A DNA stretch of 64,000 nt from Myxococcota bacterium. Lineage in GTDB: Bacteria; Myxococcota; XYA12-FULL-58-9; JALHOP01. Below the pieces are notes generated by a model. The model saw nothing but the letters and a program-made list of their open reading frames with translations, ran no database searches and was not told the DNA's origin. Numbering within the stretch: the stretch's first letter is position 1; each line of letters begins with the position of its first letter. The position numbers and the translations under genes were made by a program. The stretch spans positions 265,592-329,591 of the forward strand of contig JALHOP010000007.1 in the NCBI GenBank assembly GCA_022842935.1. Reading direction: 5' to 3'. Positions 1-8,524 of this stretch are shown piece after piece.

Positions 1-699
1 CGTCGGCAACCGTCGCGCGAGCATGGTCTTGCCGCTGCCGGGGGGCCCGATCATCAGCATGTTGTGGCCGCCAGCCGCCGCGATCTCGAGCGCTCTCTTG
101 GCGCGCGGTTGACCGTAGACTTCCGAAAGACACGGACCTCGCCTCGTCACGTGCGACCTGGGCGCCCTGATGTGCGGCGCGATCACTGTTTTGCCCGTGA
201 GATGAGCGACCACGTCGCTCAAGTTGCGCGCTCCGATGATGTCGATGCCGGTGATATGGCTCGCCTCGTCCGCGTTCGCGGCGGCCAAGACGAGCTCGCG
301 GTCACCACGACGCTTGGCGAGATCAGCCACCATCAGCGCGCCGCGTACCGATTGCAGCGCGCCGCTCAACGAAAGCTCGCCGTAGAACATGCGGCCTTCG
401 AGGCTCGCGTCAGCCAACGCGCCGTAGACCTTGAGCAAGCCGATGACGACCGCCAGATCGAGCGCACTCGCGGTCTTGGGGAGCTCGGCAGGCAGCAGGC
501 TGACGATGGTGCGCTCTTTGGAGAGGGCGAGCCCCGAGCCGGTCACCGCGGAGGTGATGCGCGGCAGAGACTCGCGCATCGCGCCACGCGCAAGGCCAAC
601 CAGATGAATACCCGGGAGGCCTCCGCCTTTGAATACCTCCGCGATAACGGGCAGGGCTTCGATACCAAAGATGGTCGCAGTCGTGCATCGCGTGAACAT
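1..699 (-). CDS. comM: ComM/YifB family Mg-chelatase-like AAA+ ATPase, C-terminus cut by window edge
   Basis: This is the N-terminal 233 residues of a ComM/YifB-type protein; the reading frame runs off the left edge. The start is the ATG at 699 ([17 protein letters not shown]). The N-terminal Lon-protease-like domain fold is recognisable from [11 protein letters not shown] and from [16 protein letters not shown], the usual PK-x-GS-x-x-DL-x-x-A motif. A linker with [20 protein letters not shown] follows, then the Walker A motif GPPGSGKT at residues 218-225. Family members are hexameric helicases that promote branch migration of recombination intermediates during natural transformation. The frame is intact through all 699 bases. 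The Walker B and C-terminal Mg-chelatase domains lie outside the window. Confidence 0.93.
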   Translation of the reverse strand, partial: MFTRCTTATIFGIEALPVIAEVFKGGGLPGIHLVGLARGAMRESLPRITSAVTGSGLALSKERTIVSLLPAELPKTASALDLAVVIGLLKVYGALADASLEGRMFYGELSLSGALQSVRGALMVADLAKRRGDRELVLAAANADEASHITGIDIIGARNLSDVVAHLTGKTVIAPHIRAPRSHVTRRGPCLSEVYGQPRAKRALEIAAAGGHNMLMIGPPGSGKTMLARRLPT

Positions 700-797
700 G
701 CACGCACGACTAAGCAACTCCCGCGCCAGTGACTTTACCTAGGACAGGGGCCCGTCATGCGTGGCCCGTGTCGCACGTTGCTACGCGCTTTTTGGGG

Positions 798-1283
798 TTA
801 CTGAGCGGCGATGACCTGGTCGAGCATGAGCTCGACACCAGTTGCTCCCTTGGGCACCGCCATCTTCACGACGCCGGTCAGGTCGCCCGGCGATTTCGAG
901 ATGGCATCCCCGTCCTGGTCGTAGCGTGCGGAAACCGTGAGCTTCTCAGGCAGCGGCGCCCCCTGCATCATCACGTCGTCAGACGCCAGAGTGAACGTGT
1001 AGGGAAAGCCAACACCTGCGACACGCTTCACCAAGATGGGCGGGCCGCCTCCGCCTTCAGCCTTGGCGACGATGAAGAGCGTGGCTGCCGCGGGCGTCTT
1101 ATCCTTCAGGTCGTCGGCGATCTTGATGGTGCCGGTGATGATGTCTTGACCCGGGGCCGTGGCGGGCTGAGCGGCTTGGGCGGTTTGGCCGGGGCGCGCG
1201 CCGAGTGGGACGTCCTCCGGTGGCTTCTGGTGGTCATTGCAGGCGACGAGGGCAAATACAGGCAAAAGGGCCAAGACTTTCAT
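798..1283 (-). CDS. Small lipoprotein with a CcmI/CycH C-terminal-like beta domain
   Basis: 161 residues. The N-terminus MKVLALLPVFALVACND is a lipoprotein signal with lipobox LVAC (Cys15), followed by a Pro/Ala/Gln linker to about residue 48. The remaining part (IITGTIKIADDL, TLFIVAKAEGGGGPPILVKRV, PYTFTLASDDVMM, VSARYDQDGDAISKSPGDLTG) follows the pattern of the periplasmic C-terminal domain of CcmI/CycH, the apocytochrome chaperone of c-type cytochrome maturation. The membrane and TPR parts of CcmI are absent, so this is the domain alone on a lipid anchor. It lies 98 bp upstream of comM on the same strand. The family resemblance is read by eye; the function is inferred and could differ. Confidence 0.75.
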   Translation of the reverse strand: MKVLALLPVFALVACNDHQKPPEDVPLGARPGQTAQAAQPATAPGQDIITGTIKIADDLKDKTPAAATLFIVAKAEGGGGPPILVKRVAGVGFPYTFTLASDDVMMQGAPLPEKLTVSARYDQDGDAISKSPGDLTGVVKMAVPKGATGVELMLDQVIAAQ

Positions 1284-1346
1284 GGGGCGGACCTTACGCC
1301 GGCACCTTCTTCAGGTCCACGCCCTGGTATGATCGGTTAGCGGTCA

Positions 1347-3017
1347 ATGAAGCTGACGAAGACAGACCTGGTGGCGGGCTTGACCGTGGCGGCGGTCGGC
1401 GCACCGCAATGTCTCGCGTACGCCATGATGGCCGGACTGCCGCCGGTCTACGGGCTCGTGTCGGCCGCAGTCCCTGGACTCATCGCCGCCGCAATGAGCC
1501 GCAGCCACAACATGGTGACTGGCCCGACCAACACGACCGCGCTCCTCGTGCTCGCGGCGTTGTTGCCCCACCTCACCGCGGACGGCGTCGTCGACGCCAG
1601 AGGCCTCGCGGCCCTCGGTACACTCACGTTGCTTACTGGCGTGCTTCGTCTTGCCCTCTCCGGGATCGGTGGCTCGACGCTAGTACGTTTCCTTCCCGAG
1701 TCGGTGCTGGTGGGTTTCATGTGCGGCGTTGCCGTGCTCATCGTCGTCATGCAGCTCGACGAGGCCATGGGACTCTCGCACGTCGTTGGCACCGGCCTTG
1801 CCTCGGAAGCCGCGAGCCTCACGCGCGCGTTTCAGGCTGGCATCTATCCCAAGTGGACCGCTATCGCGGTCACAGTCGTCACCGTGGCCATGCTCATTCC
1901 GCTCCAGCGCCGCTATCCGCGCCTGCCCATGGCCCTCATCGTCATGGTCGGGTCGAGCTTGCTCGCCTACGCCCTGGGCCTCGACGAGACCAACGGTCTG
2001 CCCATCGTGTCGGACCGCACGCCGCTATCGCGCGGTATGCCGCCGCACGCCCTGCCAAGCCTCGACCCCGATATCGTCGAAGCTTTCCTCACCCCAGCGG
2101 CCGCCATTGCCCTCTTGGGGACGCTCGAGCTCACGGCCGTCTTGCGCAGCGATGGCCTGCGTATCGACATGCGTCGCGAAATCCGAGCCCAGGCATTCGC
2201 AAACATCGTCGGAAGCCTCGTGAGCGCGCAGCCCGCGTCAGTGAGTCTGACGCGCTCAGCGCTGCTACGGCAGACGCCGAACACCACGCGAATGGCTCCA
2301 ATCGTCACGGCTCTCGCGACGGTCCCTCTGGTCATCGCGGCGCCACTCCTCGGCTTCGTGCCGCAGGCGACGCTCGCGGGTGTCTTGTTCGCTACGGCGT
2401 TCAAGATGGTCGACCGTGTGAAAGTTCGCCGTATCTGGTTGGCCTCGCGCAAAGCGCGCTTGGTCCTCGCCGTCACTCTAACCGCTGCACTCTTGTTCAA
2501 GCTCGAGTGGGCCATCGTTTTGGGGGTTGCGTTTAGTCTCGTCCAATATCTCGCCGATAGCGCGACCCCGCGCTTACGCCTGTATGTTCCAGCGTACGGG
2601 ATGCGCTTGAACCCATATGTGAAGGGCGAGGCGGCCGACATCATCATCGTCGAGGTGAGCGGAGAGCTGCACTTCGCCGCAGCGCAGGCGTTTCTTAGCG
2701 AGATCTTCGAGCTCATGCCCGCGTCACCCAAACACGTTGTGCTCGACCTCTCTCATGCGCACGCCATGCGCTTCACGGCGCTGGTCGCGTTCGAGGAGCT
2801 CGAAGGGGAGCTCGCTACTCAGGGTGCCAGGCTCCATATCGCTGGCGTCTCGAGCGAGTTCGCGAGCGTGTTGCGCAAGGCCGAGAGCAACCTTGCCGTG
2901 ACCCCAGCGTTCGATGAGCCGGGCCGCAGCGTGCAAGAGGCGCTGCAGAGCTTCTACATCGACCCATCGCTCACCGAGACAGCGCGCCTCGCGCGATTTT
3001 TCGGCAAGAACAACTAG
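1347..3017 (+). CDS. SulP (SLC26A) family inner-membrane anion transporter with STAS domain
   Basis: 556 residues. The N-terminal part (DLVAGLTVAAVGAPQCLAYAMMAGLPPVYGLVSA) is the SulP signature; the first ~410 residues carry the series of hydrophobic helices typical of the family. A C-terminal STAS domain at about 430-540 is seen in IIIVEVSGELHFAAAQAFL and HVVLDLSHAHAMRFTALVAFEEL. SulP proteins move sulfate, bicarbonate or related anions, and substrate cannot be assigned here. No cys genes or carbonic anhydrase are adjacent. The ribosome-binding site is weak. The gene ends 1 bp from the convergent esterase gene, so no terminator fits between the two stops. Confidence 0.92.
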   Translation: MKLTKTDLVAGLTVAAVGAPQCLAYAMMAGLPPVYGLVSAAVPGLIAAAMSRSHNMVTGPTNTTALLVLAALLPHLTADGVVDARGLAALGTLTLLTGVLRLALSGIGGSTLVRFLPESVLVGFMCGVAVLIVVMQLDEAMGLSHVVGTGLASEAASLTRAFQAGIYPKWTAIAVTVVTVAMLIPLQRRYPRLPMALIVMVGSSLLAYALGLDETNGLPIVSDRTPLSRGMPPHALPSLDPDIVEAFLTPAAAIALLGTLELTAVLRSDGLRIDMRREIRAQAFANIVGSLVSAQPASVSLTRSALLRQTPNTTRMAPIVTALATVPLVIAAPLLGFVPQATLAGVLFATAFKMVDRVKVRRIWLASRKARLVLAVTLTAALLFKLEWAIVLGVAFSLVQYLADSATPRLRLYVPAYGMRLNPYVKGEAADIIIVEVSGELHFAAAQAFLSEIFELMPASPKHVVLDLSHAHAMRFTALVAFEELEGELATQGARLHIAGVSSEFASVLRKAESNLAVTPAFDEPGRSVQEALQSFYIDPSLTETARLARFFGKNN

Positions 3018-3018
3018 G

Positions 3019-4182
3019 CTAGGCCCGCCCCGAGCGGACGCGAGTCTTCGGGCTTCGGGTGGTCGCGTCGATGTGGTCGAGGAAGCGACCAACCAACTCG
3101 GCGCCCGAGAGCTTCTGGGAGCTCTGAAAGCCAATGGTCGCGTCGAGTGTTGGATGGACGAAGGGTGCTGACCCGGGGACGGCGTGACCGTTGTCGTCGA
3201 TGCGCACGACGGCAACGAGCTTGCCGCTGGGGCAGTGCTTCGCCTTGATGGCGACGCCGGGCTGAGCGAACGCGGCCAAGAAGCCGGGGAGATTGCGCGC
3301 CGAGAGTTTCGCACCGCTGGCCCCATTGGTCTCCAGGAAGATCCGGGCGGCGTGCTCGGCCACCAAGAAGCCCGGCTGCGTGAATCGCGTGGCGCCGCTA
3401 GGCGGCACCAGCGTGTCCATCAGACCTTCGACGAACACCATGTTGGCGGGCTTGCCCCGTGCACGCTCGGCAAGGTCGAGAGTCGTCGGACCCGAGAACG
3501 AGATGGCATGCTCGACGACGCCTTCGGCGGCGAGGGTCGTTGCGAGCGCGCCGCCATTCGAGAAGCCCACCGCCACTGTCCGCGTTGGGTCGATTGCCGC
3601 GCGACGCAACCGGTGTTCGGCTTCGTAGATCTTGAGCGCCTTCGAAAGCTCATCCATGAGCCAGGTCACGAGCCTTGCGCCGTCTGCTTCCTTGAAGCGG
3701 TGTCCAGTCCGCGCGTTCATCCCGTCGTGTGAACGTACCAGCGTAAAAAGAGGCACGAAGTGCTCGCCACGGCTGCCGCCGAGGGCAAGCGCAATCGAAC
3801 CCCGCCGAACGATCGTTTCGGAGACGCCCGAGCGTGCGGAGTGACGCCTGGGGGCATCGCCAAAACCGTGCGAATCGAGCACCACCCGCATGCCGCCTGT
3901 CCGCCAGGCCGGATGCTCGCGCGCTGGCAAGTGGACGAGCGCGTTCGAAATCTGACCGCCGAAGCTGATGAGGAGCTCGAAGCCTAGGCCACTCGAGGTG
4001 AGGTCCGTTGCTCGGGCCCGGCGCATGGTCACGTGATCGCCCGGATGGCTGCCGAGCTTTGCGAGGAGGGTGCGACCCGAGGCGACATCGTACAGGTCGC
4101 CCACGCGAAGGCGGTCGGGCACGCGTTCATCGACGGCGTCGATGATGCGCGTAGCAATGGTTCCAAGAGCCTTCGTCAGCAC
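3019..4182 (-). CDS. Alpha/beta-hydrolase, poly(3-hydroxybutyrate) depolymerase/feruloyl-esterase-like
   Basis: 387 residues. The core hydrolase domain begins near residue 95 (MRVVLDSHGFGD, an oxyanion-type HG turn). The nucleophile elbow is GFSNGG with Ser208, the likely acid is Asp256 (VEGLMDTLVPP, a position where this family places the catalytic Asp before a VPP loop) and the likely base is His333 (DDNGHAVPG). This arrangement matches LpqC/PHB-depolymerase-like esterases. No cleavable signal peptide is obvious; the first ~80 residues match nothing I recognise. Substrate is unknown. It converges on sulP with a 1-bp gap. Confidence 0.78.
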   Translation of the reverse strand: MLTKALGTIATRIIDAVDERVPDRLRVGDLYDVASGRTLLAKLGSHPGDHVTMRRARATDLTSSGLGFELLISFGGQISNALVHLPAREHPAWRTGGMRVVLDSHGFGDAPRRHSARSGVSETIVRRGSIALALGGSRGEHFVPLFTLVRSHDGMNARTGHRFKEADGARLVTWLMDELSKALKIYEAEHRLRRAAIDPTRTVAVGFSNGGALATTLAAEGVVEHAISFSGPTTLDLAERARGKPANMVFVEGLMDTLVPPSGATRFTQPGFLVAEHAARIFLETNGASGAKLSARNLPGFLAAFAQPGVAIKAKHCPSGKLVAVVRIDDNGHAVPGSAPFVHPTLDATIGFQSSQKLSGAELVGRFLDHIDATTRSPKTRVRSGRA

Positions 4183-4440
4183 GTTGAAATGAACCCGCCC
4201 AATCAGCCGCGTCGTTGCATAGCTTTATCGGCTTGCTCGCCCGCCCGTTGCGGCCAGGCGACCTGCCACGCTGCCGCCCGAGCCGCGCTGACGAGGACTT
4301 TTCTCGGACGCCCACGTGACATGCGCTTGGGCTTGCCCAGAAACGCGCAACCCCACCTTGGGCCCGACCGACAAACGTCCATCCACTCAACCCAGACAAT
4401 TCGGCGGACCCGCTAAGGTTCGCTAGGGGAGTTACGTCAA
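4183..4440. other. Intergenic region between divergent genes
   Basis: 258 bp between the divergently transcribed esterase and a small acidic protein gene. It must hold both promoters, but I cannot pick convincing -35/-10 pairs. A short perfect hairpin, TGGGC-TT-GCCCA, is present at about 4330-4341. The downstream gene has a possible Shine-Dalgarno GGGGAG about 10 nt before its ATG at 4441. No open frame here looks coding. Confidence 0.4.
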
Positions 4441-4863
4441 ATGGACCGCATCACACTCGACTCGCGCGTTCGCGAAGCCATGAATTCGGGCAACGTCGTC
4501 GACTCGCGCGAGAGCGCCGACATCTTGGATGAAGCCTTGCTCGGCGGCATTAGCCCCCTCGAGCTCGTCATCGTTCGCAACTCGCTCGAGCGCGCCAAGC
4601 AGCACCTGAGCACGACCGAGCGCGACATGTATCGCGCCGAGCGCAACGTCGACGCCGCTAGCAACCCCATCGAGCTCGCTAGAGCCATCGTCGAGCGCGA
4701 AGCCGCGCGTCGGGACCGCAACCGTGCCGAGGGCTTCGTGCGTGGTTATGAGCGCGTCGAGAGCTTGTTTCGTCAGAGCGCGAGCCCGTGGGCTATCGCC
4801 TTGGCCGCTGCTGGTAACGTCGTCGGCGACGTAGGTCGGGGTCTCGAAGAGCTGTTCGAGTAA
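4441..4863 (+). CDS. Orphan helical protein
   Basis: 140 residues, unrecognised. It is highly charged and predicted helical by eye: MDRITLDSRVREAMNSGN, then a central stretch rich in Glu, Arg and Asn (ERDMYRAERNVDAASN, EREAARRDRNRAEG) that could form a coiled coil at about 50-105, and a short hydrophobic segment SPWAIALAAAGNVVGDVG at 114-131. No signal peptide. GGGGAG upstream is a reasonable ribosome-binding site. It stands alone, downstream of the divergent esterase and converging on the Fe-S oxidoreductase gene. Its style resembles the other orphan acidic helical proteins in this window (15533, 33351, 33733). No function is proposed. Confidence 0.65.
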   Translation: MDRITLDSRVREAMNSGNVVDSRESADILDEALLGGISPLELVIVRNSLERAKQHLSTTERDMYRAERNVDAASNPIELARAIVEREAARRDRNRAEGFVRGYERVESLFRQSASPWAIALAAAGNVVGDVGRGLEELFE

Positions 4864-4944
4864 CCCGACTTTCTGACCGGTCTCGGCAGCGCCGCTCGAG
4901 CCCACCGACTCCAGCTCAGTCAAGGAGTCGGCGGCTCGGCGGGG

Positions 4945-7014
4945 CTAGACCGCCGCCTCTTGTGAGGCGACGCTCGCCGGCACGTCGATGGCCTCGGCTA
5001 CAAGCTCGGCGATGTCCCGTGTCTTCACGTCTTCTTTTCCCTGAGCGGCGACGCCGTCGCGCATCATGATGAGACAAAACGGGCAGGCGCTTCCGACCGT
5101 GTCCGTTTTAGCGGCGAGAGCTTCCTTGGCGCGATGTTCGTTGATGCGCTCGCCGATGTGCTCCTCCATCCAGAAGCGACCGCCACCGGCGCCACAACAC
5201 ACCGAGCGCGACTTGTTGCGCGGTAGCTCGACGAGCTTTGCGCCCGGGATCGCCTTCACGACGTTGCGCGGAGCATCGTAGATGTCGTGATAGCGGCCGA
5301 GATAACAGGAGTCGTGCCAGGCGACCTCTGTGCGGATCTCTTTGGTCATCTTCAGGCGGCCCGAGTCGATGAGTCCTTCGATGAGCTGGGTGTGGTGAAC
5401 CAGCTCGAAGTTGCCCCCGAACTGCGGGTATTCGGTCTTGAGCGTGTGGTAGCAGTGCGGGCAATGGGTGAGGATCTTCTTCACCTTGTAGCGGTTGAGC
5501 ACCTCGACGTTGTTCGCCGCGAGCATCTGGAACAGATACTCGTTGCCCGTGCGACGCGCGGGGTCGCCGGTGCAGCCCTCTTCTTTGCCGAGAATCGCGA
5601 ACTCGACTCCCGCTGCACGCAAGATCTTCACCATGGCCAGCGTGATCTTCTTGTTGCGGTCGTCGAACGAGCCAGCACAGCCAATCCAGTAAAGCAGCGG
5701 CGCCTCGCCGCCCTCTCCAGAGAGCGCCTCCATGCGCGGTACGTCGAGGCCCTCGGCCCACGCGTCGCGCTTGTCGAAGCCGATGCCCCAAGGATTCGAG
5801 TTGTTCTCCATGCCCTTGAAGGCGCGGGCGAGCTCTGGGGCCATGTCGCCTTCCATGAGCACCTTGTGCATGCGCATCTGGATGATGCGTGGAACTTGCT
5901 CGATGAAGACCGGGCACTCCTGCTCGCACGAGCCGCACGTGGTGCATGCCCAGATGGTCTCGGGGCTAATCCGACCGCCAATGAGATCCGCTAACGTGGG
6001 CGCGGCGGCCTCGGCCGGCAGAGAATCTTTCTTCTCGACGTCACCGGTCGGCTTCGCCCCCCCGAAGCGCGCTGGGTAATCGTCGATCAGCGCCTTCTTG
6101 AGGTCGAGGTTGAGCTGGCGGTGCGACAGCGGCTTGCCCGTGAGCACGGTCGGACAATAGACGTTGCAGCGCCCGCACTCGGTGCACGAGTACGTGTCGA
6201 GCACCATCTTCCAGTTGAGGTCGGCGGTCGTCTGGATGCCGAACTTCTCCGTCTTCTCGAGGTCGATGGCTGGGACCTGCTCGGTGTGCGAGTGTCTTCG
6301 AAAGAAGACATCGGGGATGCCGGTGATGACGTGGAAGTGTTTGCCGATCGGCAAGAAGTTCAAGAACACGAGCACCGTAAGGCAGTGCAGCCAGTACGAG
6401 CCGGTTGCGATGAGGTGTGCGGCCTCGGGTCCTAGCGGCGCCATGAGCTGCGCCGCGAAGTGGCCAGCGGGGTTCCAGGGCAGGCCGCCACGCCCGGCGA
6501 CGACCAGCTCGCCACCGTACGCCGCGAAGTCGGTGAGCATGAGCGTGGTGATCATGCCGAGCACGAAGACGCCCTCCCACGAGCGGCCGACGCGCGAAGG
6601 CGTGGGCTTCAAGCGGCGCCAGAAGCCGTAGACGCAGCCCAAGACCACCAAGATCTCGAAGATGTCCTTGATGAGCAGGTAGTAGAGCCCGACGGTCCCG
6701 CGTAGACCCCAGACTTGCCAGCCGGGCGCGTAGGCTTGCGCGAAGTGCTGGATGGTCGCGATCTGCACCACCAGGAACCCGGCGAAGATGAAGATGTGCG
6801 CGAGGCCAGCGACGAGATCGCGCGGCATGCGCCATTGACCGATGGCGAACTTCACCGCGTACATGACACGGGTTGGAATCGCGTCGAACCGATTGACGGG
6901 CGCGGCCGCGAGCAGGAGCTTCACACGCGGCACCATGAGGTAAGCGAATGTCGCTAAGGCGACGGCGAGCATCAAAGACATGACCACTGCGGCAACCATG
7001 ACGTATGTATACAT
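4945..7014 (-). CDS. Membrane-bound Fe-S oxidoreductase (NarI-like/HdrD-like), probable ETF:menaquinone oxidoreductase
   Basis: 689 residues. Residues ~1-240 form a NarI-like multi-helix membrane domain with histidines suitable for b-heme. A ferredoxin module follows with two 4Fe-4S motifs, CTECGRCNVYCP and CTTCGSCEQECP. The C-terminal half has two CCG (HdrB/GlpC-type) cysteine domains, seen in THCPHCYHTL, DSCYLGRYHD, SVCCGAGGGRFW and SACPFCLIMM. This domain order is that of the ETF:(methyl)menaquinone oxidoreductase EMO described from Geobacter-type bacteria, which passes electrons from acyl-CoA dehydrogenases through electron-transfer flavoprotein to the quinone pool. No etfAB is adjacent, so the partner is inferred. 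It is divergent from the NUDIX-MBL gene with 37 bp between starts. Confidence 0.85.
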   Translation of the reverse strand: MYTYVMVAAVVMSLMLAVALATFAYLMVPRVKLLLAAAPVNRFDAIPTRVMYAVKFAIGQWRMPRDLVAGLAHIFIFAGFLVVQIATIQHFAQAYAPGWQVWGLRGTVGLYYLLIKDIFEILVVLGCVYGFWRRLKPTPSRVGRSWEGVFVLGMITTLMLTDFAAYGGELVVAGRGGLPWNPAGHFAAQLMAPLGPEAAHLIATGSYWLHCLTVLVFLNFLPIGKHFHVITGIPDVFFRRHSHTEQVPAIDLEKTEKFGIQTTADLNWKMVLDTYSCTECGRCNVYCPTVLTGKPLSHRQLNLDLKKALIDDYPARFGGAKPTGDVEKKDSLPAEAAAPTLADLIGGRISPETIWACTTCGSCEQECPVFIEQVPRIIQMRMHKVLMEGDMAPELARAFKGMENNSNPWGIGFDKRDAWAEGLDVPRMEALSGEGGEAPLLYWIGCAGSFDDRNKKITLAMVKILRAAGVEFAILGKEEGCTGDPARRTGNEYLFQMLAANNVEVLNRYKVKKILTHCPHCYHTLKTEYPQFGGNFELVHHTQLIEGLIDSGRLKMTKEIRTEVAWHDSCYLGRYHDIYDAPRNVVKAIPGAKLVELPRNKSRSVCCGAGGGRFWMEEHIGERINEHRAKEALAAKTDTVGSACPFCLIMMRDGVAAQGKEDVKTRDIAELVAEAIDVPASVASQEAAV

Positions 7015-7051
7015 TGTCTAGAAAACGCGAAGCCAGAGGGGAAGCCTCGCT

Positions 7052-8524
7052 GTGAACCGGGAAGCCTGCGCCATCGTGCTGACCCGCGGCGGGGGCGGGG
7101 ACCTCGAGCTCTTTCTCACGCTGCGCTCGCTCAAGCTCGCCTTCCTCGGCGGCTTCCACGCCTTTCCCGGTGGAGGTGTCGCCAAGGTCGATCGTGAGGT
7201 CGAGGTCGCCAACACGTCTCCTGAGCTGCCCGCACACATCGTTTCATGCGCGGCACGCGAGCTCCTTGAAGAGTGCGGCGTCGTCATTTCCGGCAGACTC
7301 GCCGGAAACCCGGGCGGCATCGCCGAGGCGCGCCGACAGCTGCTCGCGAGCGAAGGCGTCTGGCCCGCGATGGTTCGCAGGGGCGACGTCACGCTCGATG
7401 CGCGCGCCTTCAATATCTTCGGGCGCTGGGTGACGCCGCCCTTCGGTCTCATGCGCTTCGACGCGCAGTACCTTCAGCTCGACGCCGCCACGTACGAGCC
7501 GACGATATGGCCCGGCGAGCTCGACTCCGGGATGTGGCTGACGCCTCGGTCCGCTTTGACGTCCCACGATGCCGGCAACATCTTCATTTCGTACCCGGTG
7601 CTCGAGACCATCCGAACCATCCAGGCAGCCCACAATGATCTGAGCGTTGCCGCGCGAGCGATGGAAGCGCGCGGCGACAAGGCGCCGAGTGGGGGCGAGA
7701 TGCTCACGGGCGTCCACGTCTTGCCGCTCAAGAGCCCGACCTTGCCACCGGCGACGCACACCAACGTTTACACACTGGGTCATCACGACCTCGTCGTCGT
7801 CGACCCCGCGCCGGTCGAGGCCGAGCCGCAAACGGCGCTCGTCGACTACCTCACGCGACTCTTGGCGAGCGGGGTTCGCCTACGTGAGATCTGGCTCACG
7901 CATCACCACCCCGACCATGTCGGCAGCGCCACGCTTTTGCGTGACCGTTTCAGCATACCGATCGCCGCCCACGAGATCACGGCGCACGCTCTGCGTGGTC
8001 TCATCCCGGTTGATCGCTTCATCGCCGACGGCGAAGTTACGCGCATGCCGCTCATCGGTGACCATTTCGCCGAGTGGACCGCGATCTTCACGCCCGGGCA
8101 CGCGCGCGGTCACTTCTGCTTCTTCGACGCCCGCATGCGCACCTTGCTCGCCGGCGACCTGCTCGCGAGCGTTGGCACCATCATCGTCGCTCCCCCCGAC
8201 GGCGATATGCGCGACTACATGGCGTCGCTCGCGAAGGTCCGCGCTTTGAGTCCCCGCTTGCTGTTCCCCGCGCACGGCCCGCCGGTTGGCGCCGTCGGCA
8301 AGATCGACGAATACATTGCCCATCGCAGAGCGCGTGAAGAAGCCATCTTCGAGGCCTTGCGCACCGCGAGCACCGCGCACGACATCGTGCCCCTCGTCTA
8401 CTCGGACATCCCCGAGGCGACCTGGCCGCTCGCCGAGATCAACGTCCAGGCCGTCCTCGATAAGCTCGAAGCCGAGGGGCGTGTCCGCAAAAGCGGTCAT
8501 GTCTATTTGCGCAGCTCGGCCTGA
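7052..8524 (+). CDS. NUDIX hydrolase fused to a LACTB2-like metallo-beta-lactamase-fold hydrolase
   Basis: 490 residues, two enzymes in one chain. Residues 1-~200 are a NUDIX domain of the NUDT19/RP2 type: FHAFPGGGVAK, then an insertion, then RELLEECGV at 69-77, so the NUDIX box is split. Residues ~205-490 are an MBL domain with THHHPDH at 283-289, ITPGHARGH, LLAGDLLAS and FPAHGPP. A C-terminal helical tail (SDIPEATWPLAEINVQAVLDKLEAEGRV) matches the winged-helix-like end of LACTB2. NUDT19-type enzymes hydrolyse CoA derivatives, and LACTB2 cleaves RNA, but neither activity can be assigned. The 3' end overlaps the convergent propeller gene by 22 bp. Confidence 0.88.
   Translation: MNREACAIVLTRGGGGDLELFLTLRSLKLAFLGGFHAFPGGGVAKVDREVEVANTSPELPAHIVSCAARELLEECGVVISGRLAGNPGGIAEARRQLLASEGVWPAMVRRGDVTLDARAFNIFGRWVTPPFGLMRFDAQYLQLDAATYEPTIWPGELDSGMWLTPRSALTSHDAGNIFISYPVLETIRTIQAAHNDLSVAARAMEARGDKAPSGGEMLTGVHVLPLKSPTLPPATHTNVYTLGHHDLVVVDPAPVEAEPQTALVDYLTRLLASGVRLREIWLTHHHPDHVGSATLLRDRFSIPIAAHEITAHALRGLIPVDRFIADGEVTRMPLIGDHFAEWTAIFTPGHARGHFCFFDARMRTLLAGDLLASVGTIIVAPPDGDMRDYMASLAKVRALSPRLLFPAHGPPVGAVGKIDEYIAHRRAREEAIFEALRTASTAHDIVPLVYSDIPEATWPLAEINVQAVLDKLEAEGRVRKSGHVYLRSSA

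Noticed and set aside
1787-1801. Sigma-54-like TGGCAC-N5-TTGC inside sulP
   Set aside because: Spacing is right, but it lies in the coding part of sulP with no gene starting downstream; taken as chance.
1205-2536. Long plus-strand open frame (443 codons) inside sulP
   Set aside because: Arg/His-rich translation typical of a GC shadow; sulP occupies the other frame with clear family motifs.
6041-7237. Minus-strand frame (398 codons) over the start of the Fe-S oxidoreductase
   Set aside because: Arg-rich shadow of the real frame; no domain pattern.
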